A DNA stretch of 64,000 bases from Malus domestica (GCF_042453785.1 NC_091673.1:8825001-8889000), one strand, 5' to 3'. Shown: positions 45,498 to 57,250, counted from the first letter of the stretch. Notes: a model not told the origin generated them from the sequence alone. A program made the numbers and translations.

Positions 45498-45570
45498 TGG
45501 AGATGCAGGGGATCGAACCCTGTACCTCCCGCATGCAAAGCGGGCGCTCTACCATTTGAGCTACATCCCC
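45498..45570 (-). tRNA. tRNA-Ala (anticodon UGC)
   Basis: The minus strand folds as a complete 73-base cloverleaf. The acceptor stem is GGGGATG / CATCTCC with discriminator A, and includes the G3:U70 wobble pair that is the identity element for alanyl-tRNA synthetase. The D arm contains TAGCTCAAATGGTAGAGC (A box). The anticodon stem is CCCGC / GCGGG around loop TTTGCAT with anticodon TGC. The T arm has GGTTCGATCC (B box). There is no intron and CCA is not encoded, as expected for a nuclear gene. Confidence 0.97.
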
Positions 45571-45769
45571 AATCAATGGTAGTCTCTTTCGGTATGTAAT
45601 TTAGTGATGTCAATGCCATTGTTTATGCCACAATCAGTTTTTATATAGGTCCGTTCTGTAATTATGCCTGATTAATTAGCTAGAGGTGAATAACCCGAAG
45701 AATTAATGATATTTCTACATTGAAGAATACAACAATTAATTTTATTCTATAATTATATTTTAGTGAAGA

Positions 45770-46746
45770 TTCCAGGAACTGACTGCCTGGAACCCCTTAC
45801 CTGATTACTTACCTGGCATTGCTCTCGAGTACTCATCTTCAACATCTTATGTTTCCAGGGAAGATTCCGCATCTGCTTGAGGAACAGATAGGGCAAGTGC
45901 GAAGGATACAAGGAAGCATGTGGAGACAAGCGTAACAGCACACGTGCCGATACACCCATTACTCTGTCAAAAGCAAAAGTATCCCATATCAGCAGGGTGG
46001 AACGTACTCTAGATTTGATGGACTTGTTTTGACCCTCAAATTCTTCAGTCGGCCTTATACTCTGGAGGAAACCAGAAAACCCTCCAGCTCAGTTCAAGAA
46101 TAAGCCTGTGGAAAGTTACTTCTTCAAAAGCAAAAGTATCTCATATCATCTCTTCTCATTTTTCTTCTCTTTATCCTTCATGCTGCTGCAAGATGGGGAG
46201 AAGGTGAACAATCAGTCGGAGCTCTGATTGCTTACCTTGTCTGTCACCTCTTTCAGCAGACCCCCTAGCTCGGCGACTTGGGGGACTCCTACTACATGGT
46301 TTGTATCGCGCTTGACCGAGCCTGAGACTACAAGTAAGCTTCAAGTGAAATTGATACATTACCTTGTGCATCTCCACCAGTTAAAGATACCACCCCTGGA
46401 TGGAGGAAGAGTACTTCCAGAGAAGATGCCACATCTACCTATGAGACAGATAAGGCAAGTCAAGACGACACCACACTCCGATACTTAGAAGTTTCGTGAT
46501 TACGAGATCATTCTCCCACAATATTTCCTAATGTCATTTGTACTAAATCATTCACTTGTACTCACTAAAGGAGAGCTTGAACCTATGTACTTGTGTAAAC
46601 CCTTCACAATTAATGAGAACTCTTCTATTCCGTGGACGTAGCCAATCTGGGTGAACCACGTACATCTTGTGTTTGCTTTCCTATCTCTATCCATTTATAT
46701 ACTTATCCACACTAATGACCGGAGCAATCTAGCGAAGATCACAAAA
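45770..46746 (-). mobile_element. Inverted partial copy (B) of the LTR-like element at 3061-6354
   Basis: Read on the minus strand, it follows copy A from its start region (gtgaccttcgctagattgc, about 3141) through the 'tgtacgtggtttacccagat' zone and on to 'agtactcgagagcaatgtcagg' (about 4377). It lacks the part equivalent to about 3390-3672 of copy A: 'gaatgatctc' is joined directly to 'gtaatcacgaaac'. Its upstream end abuts the LINE at 46747. It also differs by a short deletion or insertion near 46170-46240. No coding capacity. Confidence 0.75.
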
Positions 46747-47362
46747 AGCGACCGTTTTCGCTACCTAGGATCTATCTTGTAAGAGAACGGAGAATTAGAT
46801 GGAGATCTCAACCATAGAATACGAGCTGGATGGATGAAGTGTAAGAGTGCATCCGGCGTGTTGTGTGACCGTCGTAGGCCACTGAAGCTCAAGGGAAAAT
46901 TTTATAGGACGGCAATAAGGCCAGCGATGTTGTATGGCACAGAATGTTGGGCGGTGAAGCATCAACACGTACACAAAATGGGTGTAGCGGAGATGAGGAT
47001 GCTTCGTGGGATGTGTGGGCACACGAGAAATGATAAGATTGGGAATGAGGATATCCGAGGTAAAGTAGGAGTAGCCGAAATTGTAGGAAAGATGAGAGAA
47101 AATCGGCTCCGATGATTTGGACATGTGCAAAGAAGGCCGACTGACGCTCCGGTTCGAAGATGTGACTACGGGACAGAGGTTCAGGGCCAAAGGGGTAGAG
47201 GAAGACCTAGGAAAACTTTGGAAGAGACTCTAAGAAAAGACTTAGAGTACTTGGATCTAACGGAGGACATGACACAAAACCGAGCGCAATGGCGTTCTAG
47301 GATTCATATAGCCGACCCCACTTAGTGGGAAAAGGCTTTGTTGTTGTTGTTGTTGTTGTTGT
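46747..47362 (+). mobile_element. RTE-type LINE, 5'-truncated 3' end with TTG-repeat tail
   Basis: The plus strand encodes FRYLGSIL, then [47 protein letters not shown] and RRPTDAPVRRCDY, the C-terminal part of the reverse-transcriptase protein of plant RTE (BovB-like) LINEs. It is interrupted by in-frame stops (for example at 47113, where tryptophan is usual). It ends in ADPT, a stop, then about eight TTG repeats (47338-47362), a tail type known for RTE elements. The 5' truncation at 46747 falls within the LTR-like copy B, so the LINE probably inserted into or beside it. Confidence 0.85.
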
Positions 47363-47815
47363 GGCTGAATTAAAAGGAATTATGCTGGTTTTTTATAGCA
47401 TATCATTGTAATGTACATGTATGAGTCATAATTGTAGGGGTTTAAGCATCTCTAAATTCATGTATTTGTAAAGCACAATGGATCAAATTAGAGTCATTAG
47501 ACGTTTTTTGATGAATGAAAGATTTAGAGTTTTGCTCTCTATTATTTTAGTGTCTTTCTCTTGTGAGATTGTTCAATTTTTTGTTTCTAGTTTTCTGCAA
47601 TTGTAGAATGTTACAAAAATAGGCTCTTTCAAGTTTTGCAGGTCTCTCCTTTCACGCACAAACACACATATAAATCTGCGAGAATGGAGTAGAAAGTGAA
47701 ATTAACATAAATATATCCAAATCTAGTTAAAACTGAACATCATCATGAACACTCTCACTCTTTTCTATTCCATTTTTTTTCCTTGACCTGCATGTGATAA
47801 ATTCGATGATGACGA
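47363..47815. other. Intergenic, 3' of the glutaredoxin gene
   Basis: No gene seen. AT-rich sequence including the likely 3' untranslated region of the glutaredoxin gene. Confidence 0.5.
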
Positions 47816-48199
47816 TCAGAGCCAGAGGGCCCCAGCCTCCTTAAGAAGTGGGACCAGGGACCCATTGATATGGGAAGCCATGACTCTATCCATGGCGCCA
47901 ATAAGCTTGCCACCAATAAACACCACCGGAACCGCCGACGAGGTTCCGAGCAACCTCATGAGAGCCCTCTCGATCTCCTTCCCTCTGGGGTCCTGGTCCA
48001 GCTCGTACACCGTCGGGTTCACCCCCATTCCGCAGAAGAGCCTCTTGACGGCGTGACACATGCAGCAGCTGCTCACGCTGAATATCACCACCGCGCTCTT
48101 CGACGCCAGCCTCGCCACCCGCTCCAGTGGGTCCCCCATGCTCATCCTCACCGGCACGTAGTACCCCCATGACTCAGCAGCTGCCTGGTAATGCATCAT
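47816..48199 (-). CDS. CC-type (class III, ROXY-type) glutaredoxin
   Basis: An intronless 127-residue protein starting [12 protein letters not shown]. The glutaredoxin domain (about residues 32-120) carries the plant-specific active site CCMC in [18 protein letters not shown], the conserved VPVVFIGG (cis-proline and glutathione-binding loop) and [17 protein letters not shown]. The protein ends ALWL, the C-terminal motif that in ROXY1-type proteins mediates contact with TGA transcription factors. ROXY proteins regulate floral, anther and stress responses in nucleus and cytosol; here that role is inferred from motifs. The upstream frame before 48199 needs a TTG start, so the first ATG was used; the next codon is also ATG (48196), so the start could be one residue later. 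Confidence 0.95.
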   Translation of the reverse strand: MMHYQAAAESWGYYVPVRMSMGDPLERVARLASKSAVVIFSVSSCCMCHAVKRLFCGMGVNPTVYELDQDPRGKEIERALMRLLGTSSAVPVVFIGGKLIGAMDRVMASHINGSLVPLLKEAGALWL

Positions 48200-48344
48200 G
48201 ATTAACAATGTACTAATATAATCCTAATCTCTCCACTTGTATAATTATTGACTAATTGAGATTACAAGTTACACCTGAGAGAAGATAAGAGAAGTTGTTT
48301 AGGGTTTGAAAACTGAAATTGAAAGAAGTTGGACAGTGAAGTGC

Positions 48345-48357
48345 GGATTTTATAGTC
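48345..48357 (-). promoter_or_regulatory. Candidate TATA box of the glutaredoxin gene
   Basis: The minus strand reads GACTATAAAATCC about 150 bases upstream of the ATG, a canonical plant TATA box. A transcript would start near 48320, giving a leader of about 120 bases. Confidence 0.6.
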
Positions 48358-48359
48358 AT

Positions 48360-50939
48360 GTTTGGGAGCGGTAAAATTGTAATAATGAAGGGTTGGGAGG
48401 GGTAAAGTGGGTTATATCGAGTTTTTTTGTCTGTTTGCTGTCGCAGGGCGTGCGAGGAGGGTGTCGTGGTTTTTGCTTTAAAAGGATTGTTGTCTGTACT
48501 ACAATGTACAACGAGGGGAGAGGAGCGTAGACGTACGTGGACAAAATACATACTCGTATATTGTGGCGGTCACTGGCGGAAGCGGCGGTGTCAGGAGGTG
48601 GAAGGCGGTGAGTGGGGTATTTTTGTCTACGGGCGGGAGTAGGGAGGGGTACTGTGTCAGCTCTATTTTAAGCTAAAATTAAGGGCTTTATTCAGATTAT
48701 GTTGGAATTGAAGCAGGCTTTAATAAAAGGAGAGGCAGAAGGATTAGACGGCTGCGCTGGTCCTCCTTGTCGAGTGCGTTATTATATAAGACCAAAACTT
48801 CTTTTTGCAATCCTGACGTGACCCTTACGCGCATGTCTCTCTTCTTTTTTTCCTTTAATTATTCTGGTTTTTTTGGTGTTTTGGATTTTGGATTCTCTCA
48901 AGAGATACCGTACTGGCATGGCCATTGCCCAAAGCTTGAAGAGAACAAAGAACGTGATCGTGATGATCAACGGTTCTTCTTTCTTGGGTTCTGCAATTTG
49001 ACCCCAAACAACTCCCATCCCATGAAAAAGTAGAACTGCGACATCTAGCAGTATGCCCTGCATGCATGCTAGTGTTTGAATTATTTTCATGTTTTTGTTG
49101 TCTGTGGAGTTGTGACTTCCTGCTTAATTAACTACTTTTTTGCTTTTTCAAAGTTAATTACCATTATAAATAAGCCTAATTGAGTTTACTTTAGTGTTCA
49201 TGAGGTTCTGCTAACGCATGCAACCCCAAACACTAAAACCCTCGTGCGCTAGTTTTTGAGAGTAGTGTATATATATTGTAATTGACTATTAATTTCTACC
49301 ACTAACATTAGTATGTCCACAGGATATGTTTGTTGAGCAGTTGTCCTATATATATATATATATATATATAATTAGGCAAATTGCTAAGTTTTAATGATCG
49401 TACACAACTATGTGTCTATTTTTTTAATTACTCAACTACCAATGAGATTAAACAAAGACAAATGATCGTGTATATAATAAGTGATAGGCAAATTTTCTCT
49501 TGCAATAGGGTTATCTTTTAGTTTCTATAGTTCTTATGCATATATATAGTACCAATTTGTACAATTTATATATATTTCTATTTCTTTTGCCACAGGCCTG
49601 ATTGTGAGATGAGAACATGAAAGAGCGAAGAGCTATCTGTATGGGATGTGCCAACTGAAAGAGGAGGGGAGACAACTCAAATACTGGCATAAAAATATAA
49701 AAAGTCATGTCGTTCAAAATTATATTCTTCTAAGATTCATTGCTCAATTTTGCATACTCTACTCCCACACACATAATTAAATACAATTGATGACAAATAA
49801 ATTTTCTCCTATAATCAAAGTATATCTCCTGATGTCTACATCTCTTATCTATGAATGTCATAGACATATATATCCCACCCGACAAATTAGATTTTCGCCG
49901 GAGTATGGATTGGACCACATGTCCTTCATGTTAAATAGTTTTCACCTGGCTTAATTATACACATTACCCCTTATCTAAATTTGTAGTGCACATGTAACGT
50001 TTGTCTTATATAGATATCTTTTTATCTTTTATTTGGTCGATTATATATACAAGGAAAAATTAGATTTGGGTTGATCTGGGATTCAAATATATAAGATATA
50101 TGTATAAAAACAACAGAAACAACAACAAAAAAGTCTGGAATTTAGTAGCGTGTAGGAGCAAAAGCAATGACAAAGTAAACAAACGGTTGACTTGGATGTT
50201 GGAACGACTATAGAGAAAGAAGAAAAAGGAAGGCGTGGCCTGCAATACAGATGAAGTCGGGCGGCGGGCACAGTTCGCATACAGCAGCAGGATCTGGGGG
50301 ATCGTTTCTCCATTTATGCACATCTGGGTTTGATTTAGTTGAGGGTTCGGTGTATAGGTCCGACCACAGACATACTTTTGTTTCTTGCTTTTTCAGGACA
50401 AGTACCATCTCTGTGATTCTCTCTTCTCTCAGGTGTTGGAACTGGACTGGTTTTAACAACAGAATTTGGTTAGTCCAGCCGTTGAGCCGCAGTTAAGTCG
50501 AGGAGCCAACTCCAAAACTCAAAACTTTGTATAATTACAAATTCAATATTTTATGTATACGCGTATATACTACGCATGTATAAGTATTACATTTTAAAGT
50601 TCAGTCACTCCTCGCCCTCAGTAACTTCAAGAGATTATTCATATTTTTGTTAATTCATAAAAACACGTATACTAACAATAAATCTAGGGTATAGGCTTCA
50701 AAATTTGTTGTGAATAATGAAAGCATGTTTAGTATCCTTCTTGAAATGGTATTTCATGACAAAAAATTAACTGATTTTTTTGTTCAAGGACTAATTCTAA
50801 ATTTCATTGAAAAACAGTGAAGGTAGCTAAATTACTTAATACTCATTAGTTTTAAAAACAAAAAATTAGATCCAATTATAGTACCAAACAACCCCTTACT
50901 TTCTTTGTAATCAAAATATTAAGGTAGTTTGAATTACAA
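48360..50939. other. Long intergenic region, no gene seen
   Basis: Upstream of the glutaredoxin gene. TA microsatellite at about 49350-49371. Several 60-100 codon frames on both strands lack conserved features. No RNA gene was recognised. Confidence 0.45.
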
Positions 50940-52059
50940 TAATTAAAAGAGTTTTTATCATAAATGATCTCTGAGATTGACTAAACTCATCATTTTGGTC
51001 ATTCACTTTCAAAATCAATCAATGTCGTCCCTGACATTCACTACCTCACATCAATTTGGTAATTCCGTTAAGATTCCATCAACTATTATGTTAGTTTGTA
51101 TGCGGGACCCATAAATCCAATCAAATGGTGACACGTGGATTACACAAAATAAAGGTTTTTATCGCAAATGGTCCCTAACATTGATCCAACTCCTCATTTT
51201 GGTCTCTGAGTTTTAAAAATCGATAAATTTGGTCCCTAACTTTCACTACCGCGCATCAATTTATTCCCTCTGTTAATGTGGTCCCACTAATCCAATTATA
51301 TGGCTCAACGTGGATTAACTATAAAAAATTGTTTTTTTAAGAGTGAACCAAAAGAAGAGTATTTCGCGCAGACATTTTTCTCGCATCCCACAATCCCAAT
51401 TGGAAAAAAAAATTCAATCTAAATTCGATAAAATCAAATCCAAATTCAATTCAAATCTGATAAGATTTAGGATTATAACCAACTAGAGAGAATGAGGAGT
51501 GAGTTCAAGAGGCCAAGTACTTTAGTGGTGTCATGGTGCCTTCCTTTTCCTTTTGAGCATACTCTGATGAAGACAACGATGACTTTTTCTTTTTCTTTTA
51601 GTTTTGGTTTTTAGTTTCTTATTTTACTTTTAGTTTTAAATCTTAAAAAAAAAAAGTTTCTTATAGTTAATCCATGTGGTGCCATATGATTGAACTAGTG
51701 GGACAAAAAATATTGACGAAACTTTAACGGAAGGATTAAATTGATGCGCGGTATTGAAAGTCAGAGACCAAATTTATCAATTTTTGAAACTCAGAGACCA
51801 AAATGAGGAGTTGGATCAATGTCAGGGACTATTTGCAATAAAAACCCTTATTTTGTATAATCCACTTGTCACCATTTCATTGGATTTGTGAGTCCCACAT
51901 ACAAACTAATAGAATAGTTGGCGGAATCTTAACGGAATGACCAAACTGATGTGCGGTAGTGAATGTCAGAGACGACATTGATTGATTTTGAAAGTAAGAA
52001 ACCAAAATGATGAGTTTGATCAATCTTAGAAACCATTTTGATAAAAACCCTAATTAAAA
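50940..52059. mobile_element. MULE-like element with very long, internally duplicated inverted arms
   Basis: The element is 50949-52050 (1102 bp) between perfect 9-bp flanks taattaaaa (50940-50948 and 52051-52059). The left end reads GAGTTTTTATC and the right end, inverted, reads GGGTTTTTATC. Each arm is about 390-400 bp and holds two related units: an outer unit (50949-51153 / 51847-52050) and an inner unit (51154-51337 / about 51650-51846). Both units start G(A/G)GTTTTTATC and share blocks such as 'catcaattt' and 'tcattttggtc'. The central 300 bp has no coding frame. Confidence 0.85.
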
Positions 52060-52069
52060 GTATAGGACA

Positions 52070-53303
52070 TACAATGAGCAAGCACACATTTTTTTTTTTT
52101 ACCATCCTTGTATCACCACATTAATTGACCATCGATCCGCTTGCGATTAATGTATTTCAATCGTATTAATTACCTAATTGGATGTCTTTCGAATGTCAAT
52201 TTATTAAAATAAAAGAAAAAAAAAAGAAGAAAAAAAAAAGAGTTTGAACATTGTTTAGTCGGTCATTCATATTAGGCAATAGACAGATTGACATATTATA
52301 ATTTAGGAGAAATTAGGTTCCCATCCCTCTTTTTGCTACTTCATTGATTAAAACCTTATTCTTTTTCAAATTTTTATCAAGGTCCTTGGATATTAATAAC
52401 ATAATTAATTATTTTAATAATAAAATATTTTTTATTTCTAAATATATTCATTTAGTGTTATGTTATAATTAGTATATTTATATTTATGGCTAAATTTTTA
52501 TAATATATTTTTAATTTTAGTTTATACCCATTTTTAATTTATACCAATTTTCTTTTCAATTTTAATTTGTACCCATATATTAATTTCTTTCTATGCCCAT
52601 ATTTTAAAAAGTTTTATTTGTATTTGTACCTATATTTTATTTATTTATTTGTACTCATTTTTTATTTTGCTAAATGTACCCATGCTAATTATATGTACCC
52701 ATTCATGTAATTTTTCAAAATTTTAATGTTAAAATGTACTTATTGTTAAATATACCAATTTGTTATATGTAAAATGTACCATTTTTTTTTATATAAAATC
52801 TATTCAATTTTTTTCTAATCTATTTTTAAACTTATATGGGTACATTCTTTTTTCTTTGATTTGAGAATGTATCCATGTCAAGTTTAATCAAAGAAATTTA
52901 CTAATGTTATTAAGCCTAATATCTTTTCTTTCTTTTTTGGAGATTTTGAAGAATGTACCCAGGTTTTGGTACAATAATTTTTTTGGTTAATATTAATGAA
53001 TGTACCCATGTTTATATATATATATGTACACACACACACAATAGTATATTTATATTTTAATATTTTTAACTCCACAAATTATGGTTTTTTATTTAAAACC
53101 TCATTAATATAAACAACTATAAGTTTAAAATTTTAATTAAAAAAATATAGTAACATACATAGAAATAAATTATCACATTAATTTAGGGACTTCGATCAAA
53201 AATTGAAAACCAACAAGGTTTCAGTAAAAGAATATTCATAGTTAGGGACCGCATCCAAAGTCTCCCTACAATTTATAAGGAACCAAAATGAACAACATTG
53301 TGA
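52070..53303. repeat. AT-rich region with scattered 'tgtaccca' motifs
   Basis: From about 52500 to 53010 the motif 'tgtacccat' or a near variant (tatacccat, tgtacctat) recurs more than ten times at irregular spacing. It looks like a decayed minisatellite or element interior. No gene was found. Confidence 0.5.
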
Positions 53304-53396
53304 CCACTTAGTACTACGGGTCTACTAATATTCCTCATCACTTGTAAGTGAGAGGTCTTAGATTTGATTATCTTCAAAAGAAATTTGCCAAATATG
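53304..53396 (+). mobile_element. SINE copy 3 (3'-truncated)
   Basis: It reads ccacttagtactacgggtc..., then 'cttgtaagtgagaggtctt', matching the tRNA-like head of copy 2. The body and A-tail are absent. Confidence 0.6.
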
Positions 53397-53638
53397 ATGT
53401 CCAAAGGGCCAAAAAAAACAAAAGAAACCAAAAATCAACACACAAAACTCACAACTTAATTATCATATTTTGCAAGTACAGAAATCTAAAGACCCTTATG
53501 TCCACGCCCCAATCGCTCCGGAGGAATATGTGCTTGTAAATGATTTTTTTTTTCAGTATACATACAAAATGCTCATAGTCATAGGGTAAGACGCACGTAC
53601 TAGACACTAAACGCATGCATAATGAATAGTACTAGGGA

Positions 53639-53839
53639 AAGATAAAAATGTAGTTTTTCGTTAAAAGTGAACAGTACCAGGAGTGTTTCGTTAAAACTCC
53701 CTCTATAATATTATATATACACACACAAAACAGATTAACCTCTGTTAAAAGATTTTCTATGATCATAATCAAATAAATCCAAAATATAGTTTACAAGACA
53801 TATAGTTCATCTGCAAAACTGAAGAGAAGAATACAAAAA
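53639..53839 (+). repeat. 201-bp perfect direct repeat, copy 1
   Basis: Identical base for base to 54924-55124 as read by eye; offset 1285 bp. It contains 'gtagtttttcgttaaaag', a (CA)n tract and 'ttcatctgcaaaactgaag'. Confidence 0.95.
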
Positions 53840-54518
53840 GATTATCTTTAGACTAAAACCTTAACCAAGATAAAAAACTAATTATAGTCCTTTGACTTAT
53901 GTACAAGTCAGCATTTATATTTAATGTCAGAGTTAATTCCTTTTATGTAGTTTTTTTTCTTCCTATATTATCCTTGAGTGAATTATAATGTCTTATATTT
54001 ATTTTATTTATAACTTTTCATTTTTATTGCTAACATAAATGATTCTCCTTAAAAATGAAACTTTTTGTCCAACCCAAAAAAATTATCTTCAACCGTGTAA
54101 GAAGAAAGGGCTAGGGCCACCATCCACATCTAATATTTCTTCTTCTTATGCATCTAATAGTGCATGATTTACTTTTATCATTTTTTTCTAGTGTTGATGA
54201 TTTATTTTTACCTTCTCATACATTGAATCTACCAATTTTTTCTTTTGATGTTTATGTATCAATATTTGCGCACCTATATATATGTACATAAGTATCGACA
54301 CTTCCACACCGATACTTTCGTACCGATGCTAACGTATCAATATTTTCGTACCTATATGTATGTACCTATATGTATGTATGTACCTATGTGTACGTATGTA
54401 CTGGCACTTCCATACCGATACTTCTGTACCTATGTGCATGTATGTACCTACACATATGTACCGACACTTATGCAATTCCTATATATAGACAATAAGGAGT
54501 TGTTATACTTTTTTTTTT

Positions 54519-54554
<36 letters not shown>

Positions 54555-54923
54555 GGGTTATTATTTAATTTTTTTAACCTATTGTTTTTGTAGTTGATTT
54601 TTTCATCTTCGACTTCTTAAGGTGACTGACCTAAAATTACTATAGACTTAATTTGTTTGTCAGCAAGTATAAATTCGTATAATTTACCTTAGTTGGATTT
54701 ATCTTATTGACAAATGGTTTATTAACGGAATATATTTAAGCCTTAATTATAGAATAGGTTGACAATTTAAATGGCAAAGTTTGTAAATATGGTAGGTAAT
54801 AGAGGTATCTTATAATATGATGTGGCGGTGAATATTAAATTAGGGACTAAAATAAGATTTTGAAACCCATTAAGGTTATAATCTAAAAATTATCTTATAT
54901 AGGTCCTAAAATCTAAATACCCC
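53840..54923. other. Segment between the 201-bp repeats
   Basis: About 1.08 kb of AT-rich DNA with a 'gtacctatatgtatgtacc' minisatellite at about 54270-54480 and a TA microsatellite at 54522-54551. No gene: the 107-residue frame over the minisatellite is repetitive and not supported. Confidence 0.6.
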
Positions 54924-55124
54924 AAGATAAAAATGTAGTTTTTCGTTAAAAGTGAACAGTACCAGGAGTGTTTCGTTAAAACTCCCTCTATAATATTATA
55001 TATACACACACAAAACAGATTAACCTCTGTTAAAAGATTTTCTATGATCATAATCAAATAAATCCAAAATATAGTTTACAAGACATATAGTTCATCTGCA
55101 AAACTGAAGAGAAGAATACAAAAA
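54924..55124 (+). repeat. 201-bp perfect direct repeat, copy 2
   Basis: Second copy, ending about 100 bp from the EXO70 stop codon, so it probably lies in the EXO70 3' untranslated region or just beyond. The lack of any difference between the copies implies a recent event. Confidence 0.95.
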
Positions 55125-55225
55125 CAACAGAAAAATATTTGATCTTTGCATCAGAATCGAGCAATTGAAATATTTCCCACCATGCATGAATTATCACGTA
55201 GCTCCATCAAATACATATTTTTTCA

Positions 55226-57250
55226 TCATGTCCTCCTCTTTAACATAGAAGTAGGGTTCCCATCAAACAAATCATCAATCAAATTCTCAATATCCTCCGG
55301 TTGGTACTTTATATACTTCTCCAACTGCCTCCCTCCCTCCAAGTACTGCTTGAACCTACTCCAAAACGACCGGTAGGCCGGAATCATCACCGACGACACT
55401 GAAACCCTAAGCTCCGACTGAAGCTGCTCGTCGCTCACCACCCACGTGCTCTGCGTCTTGTGTATCTCGTCGAACAACGCGTTGAAGCACTTAAACCGCT
55501 CCTTGATCACCGTCTTGGACACCTTCCCCTTCACCTGCAAACCCTCGTGGTTGAGACAATGCAAAACCCTACCCCACGTCTCCCGCTGATAGTTCTTATG
55601 GTATCCCCTCAAGTCCGTCGACCGCTTCCTGCACCACGTGTCACCCATCAAATGGTGGATCTCCGTGGACCCCTTCACTTTCTGCATAATGTAACGCCCG
55701 TTGTTCATCAAGAAGATGTACCGCAATGAGGGGTCCCGGTACAGTTTGGACTTCATGTCCAAGTTGGCGTCCAACATGTCCAGAACGGTCTGTAACTGCA
55801 TTTGGAACGGCGACGACGTCGTTCCGGGCGTGCCGTGCGTTTTTTCGTACTCCACGAACACTTGCTCCAACGAGTCCTTGTACTCGCAGGCGTATTTTAG
55901 ATAATTCATGACGTAGCGCGTCAAGGGGTGCACTGCGCCACTGGGCACCGGGGTTTTTCCATTGTCGCTTTTGATGGAGTTTTCGAGATCGCAGAAGATG
56001 CTGACGGCGGCCTCGCCGAGGCGGTTCCTCGCTGCCTCGGCCTCCGTCACCAACTCTTTTCCGATCTCCTCTGGGTACGAGTTCCGGATAGCCGGGACCA
56101 GGTCCCGAAGCGTCTCGTACATGTCAAGCATCTTGAACAGCTTCTCCGGCGACCGCTTCGTCAAGACGACGGCGTCGGCGAAGTTGAAGAGCTGGATCGC
56201 GACGGCGCGGATGAGGTTGCAGAACAGGGACTCGGACAACGACTTGTGGCTGGAGAACACGGCGTCGCAGAGCTTCCGCTCGCCAGACAAGAGGACGGAG
56301 GAGCAGAGCTTAACGACACTGATCCACGTGGCGATCTCCCTTTCCAGGGACTCCCACTGCATTTTCTGGACCTCGTCGATGGAAATGTTCTCGTATCCGA
56401 GATTGTTGACTGCCAATTTGAACGCGTTCCGCCGCGAGATGCTGTAGACCAAGCAGCACTCGTTCTCGTAGCCAGCGGCGATCATGGTGGAGGCGATTTT
56501 GTTCATGGTGGTGATGCTCTCCTCCGAAAGCGAAGGAAACTCGTCTAATTTGTCAGGTTCGGATTCGGGTGGCTGTGTTTGAATGGACCGACACGAATCG
56601 TGAGCGGAGCTGCTGCCGTAGCTGTTGAAGGAGGAGAGCTTGGAGGTGATCCGACTCGAAAAGCTGTGGTCCTGGTTATTATCCGACTTGGCAGTGCTCG
56701 GCTCCTGCTGATCGAAGATGAGAAGGTTACGGAACTCCTCGTCCAATAAGGCCATGGCACGTTGCAAGACGGTGCTGGTCCGATTCAACGCCATGGCAGT
56801 CGTGGAATTGGAAGGGAATTGCTCCAACACCGTCGCCACTTTGGAAACGCGCGTCACGGATTCAACGAACGGCTCGTCGTCCTCCTCGTTCTCACCAAAC
56901 CGGGCCAGGCCTCTGCCGTATTTTGTTATCATGGAGTCGACCGCTTTGGATAGCGACTCCACTGACGCGGGGACCACCTCCGGCGGAGTCCATGTTTCTT
57001 TAGATTCGGAAAAGGTTTCGAGGAAGCGGTCGACGTCGTCCAGAATTTCCTGAAAGGTCAGTTTGGGCGTAGGATTGGAGGAATTGTTGAGGTCATCGGG
57101 AAGATGCTGGGCGTCGGATTCTGGTGGGGCCTCCTCATCGATGGTCTCGTATCGCTGTCTAGGGGTGGCGGGACTCAAAAAGATATTCTTCTTGCTGGAA
57201 TGTCTTGGAAAACTGACGGACTTTTCAGGCGCCGCTGCATTTTTCTCCAT
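55226..57250 (-). CDS. EXO70: EXO70 exocyst complex subunit
   Basis: An intronless 674-residue protein starting MEKNAAAPEKSVSF. The frame extends 10 codons further upstream only with a TTG start, so the first ATG (57250) was chosen. The N-terminal third is variable and Ser/Pro/acidic-rich. The EXO70 domain (about 290-660) shows GERKLCDAVF, AVAIQLFNFADAVVLTKRSP, EKLFKMLDMYETLRDLVP, HPLTRYVMNYLKYACEYK, YIFLMNNGRYIMQKVKGS and KYQPEDIENLIDDLFDG. EXO70 subunits tether secretory vesicles to the plasma membrane by binding PI(4,5)P2 near the C-terminus. Being intronless excludes the multi-exon EXO70A group. The long N-terminus and LFDG end suggest subfamily C (pollen-tube growth in Arabidopsis), with B or another group possible. 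The subfamily is inference. Confidence 0.95.
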   Translation of the reverse strand: MEKNAAAPEKSVSFPRHSSKKNIFLSPATPRQRYETIDEEAPPESDAQHLPDDLNNSSNPTPKLTFQEILDDVDRFLETFSESKETWTPPEVVPASVESLSKAVDSMITKYGRGLARFGENEEDDEPFVESVTRVSKVATVLEQFPSNSTTAMALNRTSTVLQRAMALLDEEFRNLLIFDQQEPSTAKSDNNQDHSFSSRITSKLSSFNSYGSSSAHDSCRSIQTQPPESEPDKLDEFPSLSEESITTMNKIASTMIAAGYENECCLVYSISRRNAFKLAVNNLGYENISIDEVQKMQWESLEREIATWISVVKLCSSVLLSGERKLCDAVFSSHKSLSESLFCNLIRAVAIQLFNFADAVVLTKRSPEKLFKMLDMYETLRDLVPAIRNSYPEEIGKELVTEAEAARNRLGEAAVSIFCDLENSIKSDNGKTPVPSGAVHPLTRYVMNYLKYACEYKDSLEQVFVEYEKTHGTPGTTSSPFQMQLQTVLDMLDANLDMKSKLYRDPSLRYIFLMNNGRYIMQKVKGSTEIHHLMGDTWCRKRSTDLRGYHKNYQRETWGRVLHCLNHEGLQVKGKVSKTVIKERFKCFNALFDEIHKTQSTWVVSDEQLQSELRVSVSSVMIPAYRSFWSRFKQYLEGGRQLEKYIKYQPEDIENLIDDLFDGNPTSMLKRRT

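Noticed and set aside
47870-48172. 100-codon frame opposite glutaredoxin
   Set aside because: A shadow of the glutaredoxin gene.
54245-54568. 107-codon frame rich in Tyr/Val/Pro
   Set aside because: It is the translation of the 'gtacctatatgta' minisatellite and a TA run.
55928-56548. 206-codon frame on the plus strand opposite EXO70
   Set aside because: A shadow of the GC-rich EXO70 coding strand.
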